Positions 54,962 to 62,644 of a DNA stretch of 64,000 nt are shown in pieces. The stretch covers positions 1 to 64,000 of the forward strand of contig JAPPBN010000045.1 of assembly GCA_026705025.1 (NCBI GenBank), in the 5' to 3' direction. A program made the translations under genes and the position numbers. Origin of the DNA: Bin125 sp026705025 (GTDB lineage Bacteria; Chloroflexota; Dehalococcoidia; Bin125). The notes under the pieces were generated by a model. It saw only the letters and a program-made list of their open reading frames with translations, made no database searches and had not been told where the DNA came from. Position 1 is the stretch's first letter. Every line of letters starts with the position of its first letter.

Positions 54962-55213
54962 ATGTCCGACAAGCAGATCGCGATCGAAGTCGTCTACTGC
55001 GCCGACTGCGGCTACTGGCCGCGCACGTCCTGGATGCTGGGCGAGCTGATGACCGACATCCAGCACCTCGTCTCCGATGTAAAGCTGATCCCCGACACCA
55101 AGGGCTTGTTCGAGTGGTCGGTGAACGGAGACCTGGTCTTCAGCAAGGCCGCCATGGGCCGCTTTCCCGACATGGATGAGCTGCGCGAACTCGTCTACGG
55201 CTACCTTGAGTAG
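54962..55213 (+). CDS. SelW-like (Rdx family) thioredoxin-fold protein
   Basis: An 83-residue protein of the SelT/SelW/SelH (Rdx) family. The redox motif is C13-A-D-C16 in VVYCADCGYWPR, where eukaryotic and some bacterial relatives have selenocysteine at the second position; here it is a normal Cys. The rest (GLFEWSVNGDLVFSKAAMGR, then FPDMDELRELVYGYLE) matches the family. Function is thiol redox with unknown partners. It lies immediately after a REP-like repeat and 26 bases before the secreted-protein gene. Confidence 0.85.
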   Translation: MSDKQIAIEVVYCADCGYWPRTSWMLGELMTDIQHLVSDVKLIPDTKGLFEWSVNGDLVFSKAAMGRFPDMDELRELVYGYLE

Positions 55214-55239
55214 GGCGAAGTAGACGGGGCGGTCGTCCA

Positions 55240-56850
55240 ATGGAACGTAGGGGAGTACGGCGGTCTGTCGTGTTGACTGTCGTACTGTGCGGCTTGTTTG
55301 CCGGGCTCGCGTCGACCTCCACGTCCGGCGCAGGTCAATCGCCGGTCCCTGCCTGGTGCTTCGACACGGTCTGGTGGCACTTCTATCTCGAGGGGATTCC
55401 CGGCAGTTCCTCGCAGGAAGACTTCACTGACTGCCTCAGCGCGGCCGCCGAGCGAGGCGAGATTCTCGCGTTGCCTGGCAAGATCCTGGAGCGCGGTGCG
55501 CTCATCGAGGCTGGCGATGGGGCTGTCTACTGGGAGACCAGTGTCCAGGTCGAACGAGTTCTAAAGATCACCGTGTATGACGACCGCGTCGTGTTCATGG
55601 ACAGTTGCGACAACGTGATTGGCTTGGCAGGAGGAACGTTGGCTGCCACGAGATCCGGTCGATCATGCGGAGGGATGAAGCCAACCCAACTTACCAGCCG
55701 ACGCGTATTGAGGCCGGACTTCACTATCTTTGTCGTGAATCGGCAGTTCATCGCCACAGGAAACGGTGGCTGGTATCACATCAACCTTGACTCCGCGGGC
55801 AAGCACGAAGGGAAGACTATCGGAAGCTCTATTCGGCTAACAGCTCGGTGGCCGGGGCTCTGGATTACCACTGACCTGGAAGATCCAGACCCACCCGGCG
55901 GCGCGCAACTATCTATCAGAATGCCACTCGCCGGAGACAACTACAATCTCTTGTACTATCTGGTGGCTGACTGGGAAGATCGGGTTCGCTTCGAGTTCAT
56001 CCCCAGCTCCTTTTCCCAAGCTAGGCACGACACTCTCCCCGACAAGGAGACCTACTGGGCAATCATGAAGGACGTAACAGATGCCATATTCGATGACTTG
56101 TATCGTGGTCGGGACGACCGTCCAGTTCTTGAGCTAAAGGCCGAGGAGTGGGGTATCTCCTACGCCGATCAACGAGAGCCGTTCATCCACGTCGAAGATG
56201 CCACTAATCTGTTGAATCGAATTGCACGCGTCGTTAGTGGCCCAGAGTCCGGCTATGGACCCAGATTTGCTGCGACCTTGTTGATGCTCTGGCAACGGTA
56301 CGTGCCAGGGTTCGACACAGCCGGCGCTCTGATTCTTGCCAAAAGATTCGGAGTGGAGATAGGGATACCTCCACTCGTAAGTCCGGAGAGTGAACTTACA
56401 GGAAGAGTGAACAGGATTCTCACTCAACCGGCACCCGAGTCCGCATCGGACTATGAGGAGATCCCGCCTGAGCAGTTGCACCTCAGTGTGACATTGGAGA
56501 TTGGACAGTCGTACAGACTAAGGAGTGATGAGGTAGTTGTGACCTCGAACAAGATCCCAGGATGTGTCGTCGAAAGATCCTACTCCGACGGCACGACATA
56601 TCTGAGAGAGCTCGGGCCCTGGGGGAGATTCACCGTCAATCCTGGCGGGACATGGAACGGACTCAAGCTTCAGAGTTTCTCGAACGTGCAGACAGGAGAG
56701 AGCGGAATGAGGGTCAAGGGCACTCCAATAGTCGCTGGTCGCGTGCGAGTCGAAATCATGACCCGGTGTCCGGGCGGGGACGCCCAGGAAACTAGGATCG
56801 TTGGCTACTCCGAGATAATCGTGGTCGATCCACGAGCCGACGAAGAGTAG
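55240..56850 (+). CDS. Secreted protein of unknown function
   Basis: A 536-residue protein I do not recognise. Residues about 8-28 form a signal peptide (VVLTVVLCGLFAGLAST, cleavage probably near the following Ser/Gly-rich stretch), so it is probably exported. The mature part has several Cys (AWCFDTVWWHFY, FTDCLSA, FMDSCDN, GCVVERS, TRCPGGD) and a C-terminal beta-rich region (LHLSVTLEIGQSYRLRSDE and TGESGMRVKGTPIVAGRVRV) resembling an Ig-like or putative Ig cadherin-like fold by eye only. Codon use is visibly less GC-rich than in its neighbours, suggesting acquisition by transfer. No known catalytic motif was seen. Confidence 0.7.
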   Translation: MERRGVRRSVVLTVVLCGLFAGLASTSTSGAGQSPVPAWCFDTVWWHFYLEGIPGSSSQEDFTDCLSAAAERGEILALPGKILERGALIEAGDGAVYWETSVQVERVLKITVYDDRVVFMDSCDNVIGLAGGTLAATRSGRSCGGMKPTQLTSRRVLRPDFTIFVVNRQFIATGNGGWYHINLDSAGKHEGKTIGSSIRLTARWPGLWITTDLEDPDPPGGAQLSIRMPLAGDNYNLLYYLVADWEDRVRFEFIPSSFSQARHDTLPDKETYWAIMKDVTDAIFDDLYRGRDDRPVLELKAEEWGISYADQREPFIHVEDATNLLNRIARVVSGPESGYGPRFAATLLMLWQRYVPGFDTAGALILAKRFGVEIGIPPLVSPESELTGRVNRILTQPAPESASDYEEIPPEQLHLSVTLEIGQSYRLRSDEVVVTSNKIPGCVVERSYSDGTTYLRELGPWGRFTVNPGGTWNGLKLQSFSNVQTGESGMRVKGTPIVAGRVRVEIMTRCPGGDAQETRIVGYSEIIVVDPRADEE

Positions 56851-56918
56851 GGCGAGTTCCGCGAGAATCAGTAACCTGATATAGATACCGTGCTGACTGT
56901 CACGAGCGGAGCCTCTTC

Positions 56919-57461
56919 ATGCCGGAAACTATCGAAGTCCTCAGCCCCCTCGCCCACGTCGCCGTCCATGAGGCGACTGCGGCGCCTCGCCCGACATCGC
57001 TGGTCGGCCTCCGGCCCGGCATCCTCGAGAACCGCAAGGCGAATGCTCGGCTGCTGCTGGAAACCATGGTCGAGCGGCTGGGCGAGCGCCACCGACTTGG
57101 GGAACTGGTCGTGGGGAGCAAGCCCGTAGGCGGGCCGCCCTCCGACTCGACGATTGATGAGCTGCGCAATGGGGCGGACTTTCTCTTGATCGGCAGCTGT
57201 GATTGAGGAAGTTGCACGACGTGGAGTGTCCACGCCTCGGTCCTCTTCGAAGACATGGGAATCCCCACCGTCACCGTCGGAACTACCGCCTTCACCGACT
57301 TGCTGCAGCTCGAAGCCGAGCAACGCGGCCTGCCCGAGCTCGATCGTCTGATCATCCCGCATCCGCTGGGCGGGCTACGCCCCGAGCGCGTCCGCGCCCG
57401 CGTCGACGTCGGCGTCCTCGACCGTCTCGAAGCGGCGCTGCTCGGCCAGGCGAACTCGTGA
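56919..57461 (+). CDS. UGSC-family selenoprotein with in-frame UGA (selenocysteine)
   Basis: The frame opens at ATG 56919, runs 95 codons to a TGA at 57204-57206, and continues in the same frame for 84 sense codons to a TGA at 57459-57461. Reading the first TGA as selenocysteine gives 180 residues with Sec96-Gly97-Ser98-Cys99, exactly the UGSC motif that names a family of bacterial (seleno)proteins; Cys94 lies just before it. The sequence around the site, IGSCD-U-GSCTTWSVHASVLF, and the later MGIPTVTVGTTAF are typical. The N-terminal half (VLSPLAHVAVHEAT, LRPGILENRKANA) is also family-like. A SECIS-like hairpin follows the TGA. The next gene overlaps the stop as GTGA. Function is unknown; a thiol/selenol redox role is inferred. 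Confidence 0.85.
57205..57245 (+). promoter_or_regulatory. Bacterial SECIS-like hairpin within selenoprotein gene
   Basis: Upper stem CGTGGA/TCCACG (57220-57225 with 57229-57234) with loop GTG, and lower stem GAGGA/TCCTC (57205-57209 with 57241-57245) starting inside the UGA codon. The apical loop begins 20 bases after the UGA and contains G, as in bacterial SECIS elements bound by SelB. Pairing was found by eye, not by folding software. Confidence 0.6.
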
Positions 57462-58516
57462 GCGCAGCGAGCGGCAGGGCGGCCGACCGCTTTACCCTGC
57501 CGTCCGATCCCTTCGACTTCTCTCAGGAGTGTCAGCGCCGCGGCTGGTCAGACGGATTGCCGCTGATCCCGCCGACTCCGAATCGGGTCGTTGTAATGCT
57601 GGAATCGTCGGGTCGCGATCCCCTGGAAGTGCTCGGCGTTCTGTCTCCGCGCCAGGGTGAGGCGACGGTCGAGGCCATCGCGATCAACGCCGTTATGGCC
57701 GGCTGCCGACCGCAGCAGTTTCCGGTCGTCCTGGCCGCCGTCGAGGCGATCGCTCAGCCGCCCTTCAACCTCGACGGCATTAACGCCACGACCCACCCCT
57801 GCGCCGTCTTCATCCTCGCCTCCGGTCCTGCTGCCCGTTCAGCAGGAATCCACGGCGGCTCGGGCTGTTTCGGTCCGACGTTTCCGTCCAACGCGACCAT
57901 TGGGCGCGCCGTCCGATTGGTCCAGTTGAACGTCGCGGGCGCGACCCCAGGTCGAGGTGACCGCGCCACCCAGGGCACGCCGGCCAAGTTCGCCTTCTGC
58001 GCGACCGAGCGCGAGGATGCCTCGCCCTGGCCGCCGTTCCAGACCACGCGCGGGCTCAATGCCGAGGACAGTTGCGTCACCACCTGGGCCTGCGAGGGTC
58101 CGCACAACATCCAGGATCACGGCAGCAACACCGCCGCCGGCATCCTCCAGACCGTCGCCGGCGCCATGGGTCAGGCCGGCTCGAACAACATCCTGGGCAA
58201 GGGCGAGCCCGTCCTCGCCTTCGGACCAGAGCACGCCGAGACCGTGGCCTCGGAGGGCTGGACGCGCGAGGCCGTTCAGGAGTACCTCTGGGAGAACGCC
58301 CGCTATCCGGCGAGCAAGTTGAGTGAAGAATTCCTCGAGTCCGTCAACATCCGCATGGCCGGAGGCATTCTGCCGACGCACAGCTCGGACGAGTGGCTGC
58401 CGATTACGGACAAACCGGACGAGATCCACATCATCGTCGCCGGAGGCCCCGGCAAACATTCCTGCTGGATGCCCACCTTCGGCGGCATGACCCGCCCGGT
58501 CACCGTGCCGCTCTGA
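57458..58516 (+). CDS. UGSC-associated protein of unknown function
   Basis: A 352-residue cytosolic protein. It starts at GTG 57458, sharing GTGA with the stop of the selenoprotein gene, so translation is coupled. Recognisable conserved stretches are WSDGLPLIPPTPNRVVVML, GEATVEAIAINAVMAGCRPQ followed by QFPVVLAAVEA, INATTHPCAVF, SNATIGRAVRLVQLNVAG, ASPWPPFQTTRG, CEGPHNIQDHGS and GSNNILGKGEP. I recall this family next to UGSC proteins in other genomes but do not know a function. Several Cys (AGCRPQ, FCATERE, SCVTTWACEGPHN) could work with the selenocysteine. The N-terminal part of a longer frame from 57203 is only the shadow of the selenoprotein gene. Confidence 0.75.
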   Translation: MSAASGRAADRFTLPSDPFDFSQECQRRGWSDGLPLIPPTPNRVVVMLESSGRDPLEVLGVLSPRQGEATVEAIAINAVMAGCRPQQFPVVLAAVEAIAQPPFNLDGINATTHPCAVFILASGPAARSAGIHGGSGCFGPTFPSNATIGRAVRLVQLNVAGATPGRGDRATQGTPAKFAFCATEREDASPWPPFQTTRGLNAEDSCVTTWACEGPHNIQDHGSNTAAGILQTVAGAMGQAGSNNILGKGEPVLAFGPEHAETVASEGWTREAVQEYLWENARYPASKLSEEFLESVNIRMAGGILPTHSSDEWLPITDKPDEIHIIVAGGPGKHSCWMPTFGGMTRPVTVPL

Positions 58517-58520
58517 GACC

Positions 58521-59453
58521 TCAGTCGGCGAATCCCGCACTTCGCTCGCCCGCGTGAAACTCGGCCAGCTTGGTGAACAGGTCGTTGAAGATGGGATCGC
58601 GCTGGACATAATGCGCCTCGGCGAACGCGGCGAGCGGAGCGTCGTCCGGCGACGCCACCCACTTCATCTGCTGCGAGAGCGACGGGCGCGCCGCGCTGCG
58701 AGTCGGCACCCACGAGTTGCTGACCACGTAGCCGGTCGCCGACAGGTCCCAGATCTCCTTCGAACGCCCCGGGTACTGCTCGCTGTGATCGCGGAAGATG
58801 TCGCTCAGGTATTCGCCAATCGCTCCCTGCGGCCGCACGTAAGCGTCGAGTTCCGCGGTGCTGGTCAACAGGTGCGACGCCGCCCCGTAGCACGGAATGT
58901 GAACCAGTGGAGCGCCGCTGGCGAAGACGGTGCGCGCGGCCACGGGGTCCTGATAGAGGTTGAACTCCGTGGCGTCGTCCCGATGCTGCGGTTGCCCGCC
59001 CAGCCAGACGATCACGATCCGCCCGGCAATGTACGGAGCCGCATTGAGCGCCGAGGCAATGTTCGTCAGTGCGCCGATCGCCACCACCCAGAGCGGGCCA
59101 TCCCTCGGTTCCATCGCCCGTTGGATCAGATCGTCCGAGGCCGCATTGCCCACTGTTGCAACGTCATCTGAAAGGAACTGATCCGCACCCCGATGCACAT
59201 GTCCGTCCCCTTCAACCCCCAGTCGATTGAGCAGGCGGTGGATCTCGGCCTCCGAATCATCGAGCCCCTGCGCTGGAGAATCGCCCTGACGCAGGAACAG
59301 GGTCGCGTAGATCGCTTCCAGTTGCAGGCGATCCTGCGACAGCAGCGCATGAACCACCGCGAACTGGTCATCAATCTCGTTGGCCGTGTCGGTGTCCAGC
59401 ACCATCGGTACTCGACTCGGAGGAGTTGGAGGAGTGAGAGTGTGGTGTTGCAT
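58521..59453 (-). CDS. Nucleoside hydrolase
   Basis: A 310-residue inosine-uridine-preferring nucleoside hydrolase family protein, which splits the N-glycosidic bond of nucleosides using a calcium ion. The calcium-binding N-terminal Asp cluster reads VLDTDTANEIDDQ, variant of the usual DTDPGxDD. The central VVAIGALTNIASALN and the EFNLYQDP motif (the Asn/Asp of the active site) are present. ATG 59453 is used; an internal Met at residue 17 would also suit. It is convergent with the UGSC-partner gene and divergent from the LLM gene. Confidence 0.87.
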   Translation of the reverse strand: MQHHTLTPPTPPSRVPMVLDTDTANEIDDQFAVVHALLSQDRLQLEAIYATLFLRQGDSPAQGLDDSEAEIHRLLNRLGVEGDGHVHRGADQFLSDDVATVGNAASDDLIQRAMEPRDGPLWVVAIGALTNIASALNAAPYIAGRIVIVWLGGQPQHRDDATEFNLYQDPVAARTVFASGAPLVHIPCYGAASHLLTSTAELDAYVRPQGAIGEYLSDIFRDHSEQYPGRSKEIWDLSATGYVVSNSWVPTRSAARPSLSQQMKWVASPDDAPLAAFAEAHYVQRDPIFNDLFTKLAEFHAGERSAGFAD

Positions 59454-59527
59454 GCTGGCAGCCTAGTTGTGCTCTTGAGGTCGTAACCTGTGGTCGATTG
59501 AGCGGCCACATTCGAAAGGAACTCTCG

Positions 59528-60364
59528 ATGAAGTACGGCGTGATGATCTTTGCGACCGATATGGCAATGGATCCGGGGGCGTTGGCGGCGGCGGCGGAAG
59601 AGCGAGGCTTTGAGTCGTTCTGGGTGCCGGAGCACGTACACATGCCCGCCGACCGTGAGACACAGTTCCCTCGCTCGGAGGATGGCTCGCTTCCCGAGCA
59701 GTACTACCGCCTTCATGACCCGTTCGTGGCGCTGGGCGCAGCGGCCGGCGCGACCTCGGAGATTCGGCTCGGCACCAGCATCTGCCTGGTCACGGAGCAC
59801 GAGCCGATCGCGCTGGCGAAGCAGGTGGCCTCGCTCGACTTCATTTCCGGCGGTCGCTTCGAGTTCGGCATCGGCGCGGGCTGGCTGGCCGAGGAAATGG
59901 AGCCGCTCGGGGTCAGCTTCAAGGATCGCTGGAAGGTGACCCAGCAGCGGATCGAGGCGATGAAGGTGATGTGGACGGAGGAGATCGCGGAGTATCACTC
60001 CGAGTTCGTCGACATCCCGCGCACGCACGTGATCCCAAAGCCGGTGCAGAACCCGCACCCACCGATCCTGATGGGCGCCGGCAGCAAGTGGGCGCGTCAG
60101 CGCGTGGTCGACTGGTGCGACGGCTGGCTGCCGAACATTCCCGCGCCCGGTTTCGTCGAGCGCGCAATGCAGGACATCAAATCCCGCGCCGAACTGGCCG
60201 GACGCGACTTCGATTCGATTTCAATCAACGTCTTCCCGGCGATCGAGGACGCGCTGCCCGAGTACGAGCGACTCGGCGTTGACCGCGTGGTCTTTGGTCT
60301 GCCCCACGCAGGGGCGGACGAGGTCGTGCCGGAGCTGGATCGACTGGCGAAGCTGATCGCGTAG
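59528..60364 (+). CDS. LLM class flavin-dependent oxidoreductase
   Basis: A 278-residue F420-type LLM oxidoreductase. Features: N-terminal KYGVMIFATDMAMDP, LAAAAEERGFESFWVPEHVH, the middle LGTSICLVTEHEPIALAKQV with SGGRFEFGIGAGW, and PPILMGAG near residue 180. The length matches the short F420-dependent subfamily (270-300 residues). AAGGAAC precedes ATG 59528. Monocistronic, convergent with the PPOX gene (stop codons directly adjacent, 60362-60367). A different subfamily from the LLM protein at 53915. Confidence 0.87.
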   Translation: MKYGVMIFATDMAMDPGALAAAAEERGFESFWVPEHVHMPADRETQFPRSEDGSLPEQYYRLHDPFVALGAAAGATSEIRLGTSICLVTEHEPIALAKQVASLDFISGGRFEFGIGAGWLAEEMEPLGVSFKDRWKVTQQRIEAMKVMWTEEIAEYHSEFVDIPRTHVIPKPVQNPHPPILMGAGSKWARQRVVDWCDGWLPNIPAPGFVERAMQDIKSRAELAGRDFDSISINVFPAIEDALPEYERLGVDRVVFGLPHAGADEVVPELDRLAKLIA

Positions 60365-60859
60365 CTACTTGTAGCGGCGGCCGCGCTCGTCGCGAGAGCG
60401 ATCTCCCTTGTATTCGTAGATTGGCACTCCGTAGCCACATGAGGTCTGCGTGCGGTCGACGCTGATCTCGATCACTTGCCGCTCAGGCGTAGGCATCTCG
60501 ACCGCGCGGAGCGCCTCGGCCTGTTCGGCCAGGATCGACTCCTCAAGCGGCTTTGCGACCGCGTGGCCGTAGAGCCTAACAATCGCGGCGTCCTCGTCGA
60601 AGGACGTCACCATCACCGTGATCGGCCCGCCGCCCGCAGTGTGCCGGGCGGTCTCATTGCCGCTGCCGCGGTAGTCGAAGTAGGCGATCGTGTGTGAGTC
60701 GATGACCTGCAGGTCGGCCGCGCCCTTGGGCGACAGGTTGACCGGACCCTCGCCGTTGGGTCCCTCGCCGAACGTGGGGTCGGCGGACGCGACAAAGAAC
60801 ACCTTGGCGTTGCGGATCAGGTCGGCCTGCTCGTCGGTTATGTGATCGATCATCGGCAT
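60365..60859 (-). CDS. Pyridoxamine 5'-phosphate oxidase family flavoprotein
   Basis: A 164-residue PPOX-type split-barrel flavin-binding protein. It begins ITDEQADLIRNAKVFFVASA and has VNLSPKG (flavin phosphate-binding) and IAYFDYRGSGNETARH typical of the F420/FMN-dependent reductase group. It lacks the PLP-specific C-terminal motif, so it is not a true PdxH. It follows the hypothetical gene at 60865 by five bases. C-terminus is basic (GDRSRDERGRRYK). Substrate unknown. Confidence 0.83.
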   Translation of the reverse strand: MPMIDHITDEQADLIRNAKVFFVASADPTFGEGPNGEGPVNLSPKGAADLQVIDSHTIAYFDYRGSGNETARHTAGGGPITVMVTSFDEDAAIVRLYGHAVAKPLEESILAEQAEALRAVEMPTPERQVIEISVDRTQTSCGYGVPIYEYKGDRSRDERGRRYK

Positions 60860-60864
60860 CGTGG

Positions 60865-61338
60865 CTATCGCTTTCGTTTGCGCGCTTCTGCGGAGGTCTT
60901 GCGGTAGGTGCGGCCAAGGAACCGAGCCGCGCCCCTGAACGTGGATTCGGCCTCCTTCGAGGCTTGCTTCATTAGCTGCTGCGTGTCCGCTTGCTTCGGC
61001 TGCATCGCGGCAATCAGCTCGTCGAAGTGCTGTTGGTCCGACTCCGCGAGTTGTGTAAACCAGGCCGCCAGGGCGCTCGGGCCGGCGGTCTGGAGTTCGA
61101 GGAAGACGCCGGTGAGCGCGTTGATCGTCTGGTCGTTGCCGCTCATCCGGGGCCAGAGTTGCTCATATGCGTCGGGCTGAGACAGCTTGAACGGCCCGGC
61201 CAGCCAGATCAGAAAGCGGCGGCGGTCTTCGTCCCGGGTCTGCTGCGCGGTCAGCCGTTGTGCCAGTTGAGAGGCGACCTGCGGCGCCGCGCTGCCGGCA
61301 ATCACGCGCGCAGCCTGCCGGATCAGAAAGTGCGACAT
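60865..61338 (-). CDS. Hypothetical protein
   Basis: A 157-residue helical protein I do not recognise. It has no membrane helix or signal peptide. The sequence is Gln/Ala-rich with segments RRRFLIWLAGPFKLSQPDAY and LAAWFTQLAESDQQHFDELI, and a strongly basic C-terminus (RTYRKTSAEARKRKR) that could bind nucleic acid. It lies 33 bases past the propeller gene's stop and five bases before the PPOX gene, so the three form an operon. Confidence 0.6.
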   Translation of the reverse strand: MSHFLIRQAARVIAGSAAPQVASQLAQRLTAQQTRDEDRRRFLIWLAGPFKLSQPDAYEQLWPRMSGNDQTINALTGVFLELQTAGPSALAAWFTQLAESDQQHFDELIAAMQPKQADTQQLMKQASKEAESTFRGAARFLGRTYRKTSAEARKRKR

Positions 61339-61371
61339 GTGGTCACGATAACGAAGCCGGATGCCAGGTAG

Positions 61372-62124
61372 TCACAACCGCGCGTTCCACGACGTCCAGG
61401 TCGCTCGCGTCAACTTGCGCACATTGCCATGTTCCAGCGACGCCGTGACGATGTCCCAGTTCCCGCCGACGTGGAGCTGAAAGGCGACCGTGTCGATCTC
61501 CAGCGGGTGCGGATCCGGCGCGCCCGCCGGTGATGGCAGATAGGAGATATCCGTCATCGAGTCGTCCTGGTGGATGATCATGAGCTGGGCGTTGCGGATG
61601 AAGACAATGTCGCCGTCGAACTGGATGCAGGGCGACTCGTCTGTCGCATTCTGCGTCCGCTGCCTGAGCCTGTCGCTTCCGACATCCAACTCCCAGATCC
61701 CGTGCCTCGCGAAGACGATGGTTTCACCATCCGCCGACCAATGAGGTTGATCGGCGTCTCGCAGGACCAAACCCTGCGTGCCATCCGGCTCCAGAACGTA
61801 GAGATCCCGATTGCGCACAAAGGCAAGCTGCAGGCTGGGCGACCATGTCGGATGGCTGGCATCGTCGACCAACACCTCGCGTTCGCTGCCGTCCGGCGCT
61901 ATTGCCTCGATCCGATGATTGCGCTCGACGGCAATCCAGCGACCGTCCGGCGACCAGGCGGGGTTGTCTACCGTGGCGCCACTCGTCAATCGGGTCGCGT
62001 CACCCCCGGCAGCGGGCATCGTGTACAGATCCCAGCCTTCGGCGCGGTTGCTGAGAAAGGCGATCTGTTGGCCGTCGGGCGACCAGGTCGGCGACATGCC
62101 ATTCTCGGCGGAGATCAGTTCCAT
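61372..62124 (-). CDS. TolB-like PD40 propeller protein
   Basis: A 250-residue beta-propeller with repeated W-S-P-D-G motifs: SPTWSPDGQQIAF, NPAWSPDGRWIAV, TWSPSLQLAF and HWSADGETIVFAR. Such repeats (PD40/WD40-like, as in TolB and the N-domain of prolyl oligopeptidases) mediate protein or ligand contacts. No signal peptide and no peptidase domain are present. I use ATG 62124 as start; the frame from 62328 adds 68 residues antisense to the nudix gene. The start codon overlaps a possible ATG on the other strand in CATG (62122-62125). Confidence 0.78.
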   Translation of the reverse strand: MELISAENGMSPTWSPDGQQIAFLSNRAEGWDLYTMPAAGGDATRLTSGATVDNPAWSPDGRWIAVERNHRIEAIAPDGSEREVLVDDASHPTWSPSLQLAFVRNRDLYVLEPDGTQGLVLRDADQPHWSADGETIVFARHGIWELDVGSDRLRQRTQNATDESPCIQFDGDIVFIRNAQLMIIHQDDSMTDISYLPSPAGAPDPHPLEIDTVAFQLHVGGNWDIVTASLEHGNVRKLTRATWTSWNARL

Positions 62125-62143
62125 GTGCGATACGGTACGTCCC

Positions 62144-62644
62144 GTGGACGGTATCCGACACTTCACGGTGACCACATTTGTGTCGATGGATGGCGCGACC
62201 CTGCTGCACTGGCACCGTAAAGTTGGCCTATGGCTGCCGCCCGGCGGCCATATTGAACCGAACGAGGATCCCTTGCAGGCGGCCAGGCGTGAGGCGTTGG
62301 AGGAGACAGGTATCACCGTGGAGATCATGCCAACCTCTGATGCTTTCGAGTATGCCGACCCTCCTCAGTTGTCGCCCCCGGCGACGATCATGATGGAGCC
62401 GATTCGTTCCTTCGCTGGCGAGGACGCCCACCACCACATCGACATGATCTACTTCACTCGCCCGACGAACAGCGAACGACCGACGCCGCCCAGCGAGACG
62501 TGGCGATGGGTGAGTCGGAAACACCTTGAGGACAACGCGCCGATGACGCTCGAGGGCGTCTCGGCGCGAATCTCGGAGGATGTGCGGGTATTGGGGATGG
62601 CGGCGATTGACCATGAAGCGCATTTCGGGGAGAAGAGAGCGTGA
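62144..62644 (+). CDS. NUDIX hydrolase
   Basis: A 166-residue Nudix protein. The Nudix box is complete: GGHIEPNEDPLQAARREALE followed by ETGI. The N-terminus RHFTVTTFVSMDGATLLHWH then RKVGLWLPPGGHIEP is characteristic of a branch in Chloroflexota and Actinobacteria. The substrate, a nucleoside diphosphate derivative, is unknown. I use GTG 62144 since relatives begin about here; ATG 62123 with GGAG upstream is the alternative. It overlaps serS as GTGA, so serS is translationally coupled. Confidence 0.82.
   Translation: MDGIRHFTVTTFVSMDGATLLHWHRKVGLWLPPGGHIEPNEDPLQAARREALEETGITVEIMPTSDAFEYADPPQLSPPATIMMEPIRSFAGEDAHHHIDMIYFTRPTNSERPTPPSETWRWVSRKHLEDNAPMTLEGVSARISEDVRVLGMAAIDHEAHFGEKRA

Noticed and set aside
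56919..57206. A nonsense mutation or pseudogene at the UGA
   Set aside because: The sequence after the TGA keeps frame, codon bias and the GSC motif, and a SECIS-like hairpin follows, so recoding explains it better than decay.
57203..57457. N-terminal extension of the UGSC-partner gene from 57203
   Set aside because: The extension is an Arg/Pro-rich shadow of the selenoprotein's second half in another frame; GTG 57458 gives the coupled start.
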